From positions 154,763 through 218,762 of the forward strand of contig JAUQPL010000003.1 in assembly GCA_030550395.1 (NCBI GenBank): a stretch of 64,000 nt of DNA, given 5' to 3'. Below the pieces are notes generated by a model. That model saw only the letters and a list, made by a program, of their open reading frames with translations, made no database searches and had not been told where the DNA came from. The stretch is from Bacteroidota bacterium. Lineage in GTDB: Bacteria > Bacteroidota > Ignavibacteria > Kapaibacteriales > HRBIN21. This document shows positions 60,317 through 64,000 of this stretch, one piece after another. A program made the position numbers and the translations under genes. Position 1 is the stretch's first letter. Every line of letters begins with the position of its first letter.

Positions 60317-61722
60317 TGCAACCGCCGATCGTTGTGGATTTGGATGGCACACTTGTGCGGACGGATACACTCTGGGAGGCGCTGCTCCATCTTTTGCGCC
60401 ATCGTCCGTGGCGTCTGCTCTGGCTGCCCCTGTGGTTCCTCCGCGGGCGGGCATACGGGAAGACTCGGCTCCTTGCTGAAGCGATGCCCGATGTGGAGCT
60501 CTTGCCTTACCGACGAGAAGTCTTGGACTGGCTCCGGAAGGAGCGGGAACAGGGACGCCAGATTATCTTAGCGACGGCCTCACCCGTTGCGCTAGGGGAA
60601 GCCATTGCTCGGAAGCTATCTTTGTTCGATGCGGTGCTTGCCAGCACCGATAGGCGCAATCTGCGGGGGAGGGAGAAACTTCAGGCGATACGGGAGCTCC
60701 TGGGCCAACAGCCATTTGAGTACCTTGGGAATTCCCGGGTGGATTCCCCACTGTGGACGGCGGCTATTGCTGCTCATGTTGTTGGTAGCCGGCGATTTGT
60801 CCGTCGTATGCGACGCCGCTTCCCCCATGGGCGCGATTTCCTGAGCCAACACCGCTGGAGGGCACTGCTCCGCTTGATGCGCCCTCATCAGTGGGTGAAG
60901 AACCTGTTGGTCTTCGTCCCAATTATGCTGGCGCATCGGCTGACGGAGTGGCAGCTGTGGAAGGCGGCGGCAGTGGCGTTTGCGGCGCTGAGTCTTGTAG
61001 CCTCCGGACTCTACGTGCTGAATGACCTGCTGGATATTGAGGCTGACCGCCAACATCCCCGCAAGCGGCATCGTCCCCTGGCAAGCGGGGAAATTCCGCT
61101 CTGGGCGGGCATTTTGCTAATGTGGGGACTAGTGTCTGCAGGGCTTCTGCTGGCGGTTGAAACCTTGCCGACACTGTTTCTGGTAGCGCTTCTGCTATAT
61201 GCTGGAGCGTCAATGCTGTACTCCTTCTGGCTCAAGACCCTGCCGTTGGTGGACGTCGTGGTCTTAGCGGGACTGTATACTGTTCGGGTCTTGGCCGGGG
61301 GCTGGGCAACACAGGTTCCACTGTCGGGATGGCTCCTGACCTTTGCGATTTTCCTCTTCCTAAGCCTGGGCTTCCTTAAGCGGTATGCGGAATTACGTCT
61401 CGGCTTGCACAGCAAGCTGCCACGCCGTGGGTATGCGGCTGAAGATGAAGCGGTGGTGCGGGGCTTTGGAACCAGCAGTGGTTTTTTGGCAGTTTTGGTG
61501 TTCGTGCTCTACGTCAGTAGCCCTGCCGTCCAACAGCTCTACCGGCAGCCACAGTGGCTTTGGTTAACAACGCCGTTGTGGGTCTACTGGATTACTCATC
61601 TGTGGCTTGTCGCCCATCGGCGGCAGATGCACGATGATCCGCTACTCTTCGTGCTACGGGATCCCATCAGCTATGCAACGGCGGCAGGTATTGCTCTGTT
61701 AATGGTATTGTCCAGCCTATGA
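60316..61722 (+). CDS. HAD phosphatase-UbiA prenyltransferase fusion (DPPR synthase-like)
   Basis: The 468-residue protein has two parts. Residues ~1-190 form a HAD hydrolase with PPIVVDLDGTLVRTDTLW (nucleophile Asp motif), then ILATASPVALGEAIA and EYLGNSRVDSPLW. Residues ~190-468 are a UbiA-type membrane prenyltransferase with MRPHQWVKNLLVFVPIMLAH and the Asp-rich signature NDLLDIEADRQHPRKRHRP plus ASG. About eight TM helices follow. UbiA proteins with MRPxQWxKN and NDxxDxxxDxxHPxKRxRP resemble the mycobacterial decaprenyl-phosphate phosphoribosyltransferase. The fused HAD could remove the 5-phosphate. TGATG overlap with GH57 and ATGA overlap with the next gene show coupling. Confidence 0.85.
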   Translation: MQPPIVVDLDGTLVRTDTLWEALLHLLRHRPWRLLWLPLWFLRGRAYGKTRLLAEAMPDVELLPYRREVLDWLRKEREQGRQIILATASPVALGEAIARKLSLFDAVLASTDRRNLRGREKLQAIRELLGQQPFEYLGNSRVDSPLWTAAIAAHVVGSRRFVRRMRRRFPHGRDFLSQHRWRALLRLMRPHQWVKNLLVFVPIMLAHRLTEWQLWKAAAVAFAALSLVASGLYVLNDLLDIEADRQHPRKRHRPLASGEIPLWAGILLMWGLVSAGLLLAVETLPTLFLVALLLYAGASMLYSFWLKTLPLVDVVVLAGLYTVRVLAGGWATQVPLSGWLLTFAIFLFLSLGFLKRYAELRLGLHSKLPRRGYAAEDEAVVRGFGTSSGFLAVLVFVLYVSSPAVQQLYRQPQWLWLTTPLWVYWITHLWLVAHRRQMHDDPLLFVLRDPISYATAAGIALLMVLSSL

Positions 61723-63047
61723 GGCGGCATGAGTATCTGTCCTGGGGGCGCTATCCCCGGCAGCGTCCGTCGGCGGTATGGTATTTGTGGTGGCGGAGCG
61801 AACGGCTTCCACCGACTCCGCCCGGTATGACTCTCCTGCCGCGAGGCTACGGGCGCAGCTACGGGGACTGCTGCCTCAACGAAGGCGGCATCCTTGTGGA
61901 TGCCACAGGACTCAACCGCTGGATTGAGTTCAACGCTGAAGAAGGTGTCCTGCGGTGCGAAGCGGGGATAAGTTTGGCGGACATCCTGACGGTCATTCTT
62001 CCGCGTGGCTATTTCCTGCCCGTCACTCCGGGAACAAAGTGGGTGAGCCTCGGTGGAGCACTTGCCAACGATGTCCATGGGAAGAATCACCATCGGGTCG
62101 GCAGCTTTGGATGCTTTGTGAGAGCCTTTGAGCTGCTTCGGTCCACAGGGGAGCGGTACGTGTGTACACCAACTCAGCACGGGGAGCTCTTCCGGGCAAC
62201 CATTGGTGGGCTTGGTCTGACGGGACTGATTACGTGGGTGGAGCTCCAATTGCGGTCGGTGGAAACAGCGTGGATGCGCGTAGAAGTGGTGCCATTCGGG
62301 CATGTGCGGGACTTTTTCCGTCTCAGCCAGGAATCCGATCGGGAGTGGGAGTATACGGTGGCATGGATTGATGTGACAGCGGGTGGGAGGCAGCTGGGGC
62401 GCGGGGTCTTTTGGCGAGGAAACCATGCCCGCTGCGAGGAAGCCCCACCATATCCCCCACGGGAACCCCGGAGAATGAATGTGCCGTGCGATGCCCCCTC
62501 GTGGCTTCTCAACCCGTGGAGCGCTCGATGGCTGAATCGCTTCTATTACTGGCTTCAAAAGCGGCGCTCCGGTGTTGCTGTGGTTCCGTACGACCGTTTT
62601 TTCTACCCGCTGGATGCTGTGAGCCGTTGGAATCGGCTCTATGGGCGACGGGGCTTTGTCCAGTACCAATGTGTTTTGCCCCCGACCACCGCAGAAGATG
62701 CCCTTGAGGAAATGGTAGAACGGATTGCAAGGACATCGGTCACTGCTCTCCTGGGAGTGGTCAAGCGCTTTGGGGAAGTGCCCTCCCCGGGGATACTGTC
62801 GTTTCCGCGCCCAGGGACGACATTGGCAGTGGACTTTGCCATTGAGGGTGAGCGGACGTGGCGCCTGTTGGATGAGCTGGACGGTGTCGTCCGGCGTGCT
62901 GGTGGAGCCCTCTACCCGGCGAAAGATGCCCGAATGTCCCCAGAGATGTTTGCCATTTCCTTCCCTCGGTGGCGCACATTCTGTGCATATTGCGACCCCA
63001 ACTTTTCCTCCAGTTTCTGGCGACGTGTCACAGCAGGACTTCTCTGA
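61719..63047 (+). CDS. FAD-linked oxidase, DprE1-like
   Basis: This 442-residue flavoprotein has a PCMH-type FAD domain: LLPRGYGRSYGDCCLNEGG (residues ~39-57), then FLPVTPGTKWVSLGGALAND and VHGKNHHRVGSFG, where the second His/Asn region contacts FAD. The C-terminal half contains YQCVLPPTTAEDALEEM and ends with YPAKDARMSPEMFAISFPRW. These features match DprE1, the oxidase that makes 2'-keto intermediates from decaprenyl-phosphoryl-ribose. Its ATGA overlap with HAD-UbiA and TGATG overlap with the SDR gene make a contiguous pathway likely. The natural substrate here is inferred. Confidence 0.85.
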   Translation: MRRHEYLSWGRYPRQRPSAVWYLWWRSERLPPTPPGMTLLPRGYGRSYGDCCLNEGGILVDATGLNRWIEFNAEEGVLRCEAGISLADILTVILPRGYFLPVTPGTKWVSLGGALANDVHGKNHHRVGSFGCFVRAFELLRSTGERYVCTPTQHGELFRATIGGLGLTGLITWVELQLRSVETAWMRVEVVPFGHVRDFFRLSQESDREWEYTVAWIDVTAGGRQLGRGVFWRGNHARCEEAPPYPPREPRRMNVPCDAPSWLLNPWSARWLNRFYYWLQKRRSGVAVVPYDRFFYPLDAVSRWNRLYGRRGFVQYQCVLPPTTAEDALEEMVERIARTSVTALLGVVKRFGEVPSPGILSFPRPGTTLAVDFAIEGERTWRLLDELDGVVRRAGGALYPAKDARMSPEMFAISFPRWRTFCAYCDPNFSSSFWRRVTAGLL

Positions 63048-63787
63048 TGCGCCGCGTTCTTCTCATCGGAGCCACTTCTGCAATTGCCCAGGAGGTAGGA
63101 CGCCTCTATGCCGCACGGCAATCCCATCTCTACTTGGTTGGCCGAACGGCTGAGAAACTGGAGGCAGTGGCAGCTGACTGTCGGGTTCGCGGGGCGGTCA
63201 TTGTCGGCGTATCGGTCTGGGATGCTCGGTGGTGGGAGAAGGCTACAGAGTTGATCGAGCAAGCTCGGCAGGCACTAGGGATGCTGGAGGTAGTGCTCAT
63301 TGCTCATGGGAATCTGCCGCGCCAGGATGAGCTTTGGCATGCTCCGCAGCAGATGGTGGAGCAATTCCACGTGAATGCAACAAGTGTCATTGCTCTCCTC
63401 AGTGCCCTTGTCCCTGTGATGGAGCAGCAGCGTCGGGGAGTTATTGGGGTGATTAGTTCGGTGGCAGGTGAGCGCGGGCGGGCACAGATGGCTGTCTACG
63501 GTGCTGGGAAGGCGGCGGTGACGGCCTTTTGTGCCGGTGTCCGAGGATATCTCCACCCCTTCGGTGTGCGTGTCATCACGATAAAGCCCGGCTACGTGGA
63601 TACACCAATGACAGCGCATCTGCCGAAGAATTTCCTCTTTGCTTCCCCGCAAAGGGTGGCACGGCGTATCTATCAGGCTTTGGAAAAGGGATACCCTGAT
63701 ATCCTCTACGTGCCTTGGTGGTGGCGATTTATTATGGCAGGCGTGCGCCTTATTCCAGAGCCTCTGTTCAAGCGGATCCGGATATGA
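63047..63787 (+). CDS. Short-chain dehydrogenase/reductase, DprE2-like
   Basis: This 246-residue SDR has the cofactor motif RRVLLIGATSAIAQEVGRLY at the N-terminus, the AHGN motif (LIAHGNLP), the catalytic Ser in GVISSVAGERG, and YxxxK in YGAGKAAVTAF. It ends with a hydrophobic segment (VPWWWRFIMAGVRLIPEPLF) as in DprE2 of mycobacteria, the NADH-dependent partner that reduces the 2'-keto sugar to arabinose. The ATG at 63047 overlaps the oxidase stop by one base; the open frame back to 62969 is ignored. It is the last gene in the window. Confidence 0.87.
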   Translation: MRRVLLIGATSAIAQEVGRLYAARQSHLYLVGRTAEKLEAVAADCRVRGAVIVGVSVWDARWWEKATELIEQARQALGMLEVVLIAHGNLPRQDELWHAPQQMVEQFHVNATSVIALLSALVPVMEQQRRGVIGVISSVAGERGRAQMAVYGAGKAAVTAFCAGVRGYLHPFGVRVITIKPGYVDTPMTAHLPKNFLFASPQRVARRIYQALEKGYPDILYVPWWWRFIMAGVRLIPEPLFKRIRI

Positions 63788-63824
63788 GTCCGGGGATTAG
63801 GAATTTCGGACACGGAAGGCTGGC

Positions 63825-63855
63825 TTGACAAAGCGGTGTTGCTGTCGTAAATTTG
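63825..63855 (+). promoter_or_regulatory. Strong promoter TTGACA-N17-TAAATTTG
   Basis: TTGACA (63825-63830) is followed after 17 bp by TAAATTTG (63848-63855), an ideal -33/-7 pair for Bacteroidota-type sigma-A. It is 38 bp after the SDR stop and faces right. No open frame begins in the remaining 145 bp of the window, so a long leader or a non-coding RNA may start here. Confidence 0.6.
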
Positions 63856-63951
63856 TACTGAGGCTGAGGGACAGGGTGGGGGGCTAAATGGGATTTGTAG
63901 ACCAAGAGGGTAGACGGCAGTGTTACGAAGGGACAACGTACTGTGGGGGTA

Positions 63952-63980
63952 TTGGGGTGGGTGTGAAGTTCCTAAATTTG
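63952..63980 (+). promoter_or_regulatory. Second promoter-like element TTGGGG-N15-TAAATTTG near right edge
   Basis: The same -7 sequence TAAATTTGTAC recurs at 63973-63980, with TTG at 63952-63954 as a possible -33 (spacing 18 bp from TTG to the box). It faces out of the window. Between 63788 and 64000 I see no other gene or terminator. Confidence 0.45.
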
Positions 63981-64000
63981 TACAACCACTTGTGTTACAC

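Noticed and set aside
61671..62669. 332-codon open frame on the minus strand
   Set aside because: It is antisense to the UbiA 3' end and the DprE1-like gene. The translation is Pro/His/Arg-rich, without hydrophobic core or motif.

Overview
The window looks like a chromosomal piece of a Gram-negative bacterium from the Bacteroidota/FCB side of the tree, probably near Ignavibacteria or Kapabacteria rather than classical Bacteroidia. The evidence is mixed. Three large secreted proteins end in domains resembling type IX secretion (T9SS) sorting signals. There is a DUF3098 membrane protein, a Bacteroidota-style LptE, and eight or nine promoters with the Bacteroidota -7 box TAnnTTTG. Against Bacteroidia, there is also a complete flagellar export/basal-body cluster with FliW/CsrA control. 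GC is moderately high, and genes abut or overlap almost everywhere. No stretch over 300 bases lacks a gene, and there is no insertion sequence, phage, CRISPR array or rRNA.

Left part (1-13 kb): a 5'-truncated polysaccharide deacetylase coupled to a TonB-dependent receptor. On the minus strand, a LysE-type exporter, RsgA GTPase, a large sodium:solute symporter and a heparinase II/III-like protein follow one another with overlaps. Next come a DUF4397 T9SS-type cargo and a tightly overlapping motility/regulatory set (MotB-like, FliW, CsrA, response regulator).

13-21 kb (minus): an Asp-box beta-propeller cargo protein, a newly noted 58-residue membrane protein, HflX and a short-type alpha-glucan phosphorylase.

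20.7-28 kb (minus): a flagellar operon in the order flgB-flgC-(unknown 86 aa)-fliE-fliF-fliG-fliH-fliI-fliJ-motE-like. It is preceded by a good -24/-12 (sigma-54) promoter and a divergent MerR-type regulator.

28-44 kb: ssb, an MCE/MlaD-like protein, an O-methyltransferase and a VWA-OmpA protein (plus). Then, on the minus strand, a DUF2795 protein, a BamA/TamA-like outer membrane protein, Ddl and a secreted CBM9-like protein. An M16 peptidase, a PASTA protein, QueG and TrxB follow on the plus strand, then FeoA-FeoB-ROK kinase (minus) and a tRNA-Lys(CTT).

44-57 kb: DUF3098 and PgeF; an ALDH8-type aldehyde dehydrogenase paired with a 2-aminomuconate-deaminase-like RidA protein; a 1565-residue glycine-rich/choice-of-anchor cargo protein; an MBL hydrolase, LptE, a membrane GT2 glycosyltransferase, an FAH-family hydrolase and an NhaD antiporter.

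57-64 kb: a TPR protein, DUF3467 and a GH57 branching enzyme, then a coupled trio: HAD-UbiA fusion, DprE1-like oxidase, DprE2-like reductase. The trio resembles the mycobacterial route to polyprenyl-phospho-arabinofuranose and is the most interesting biosynthetic proposal here. Two promoter-like sequences face out of the right end.
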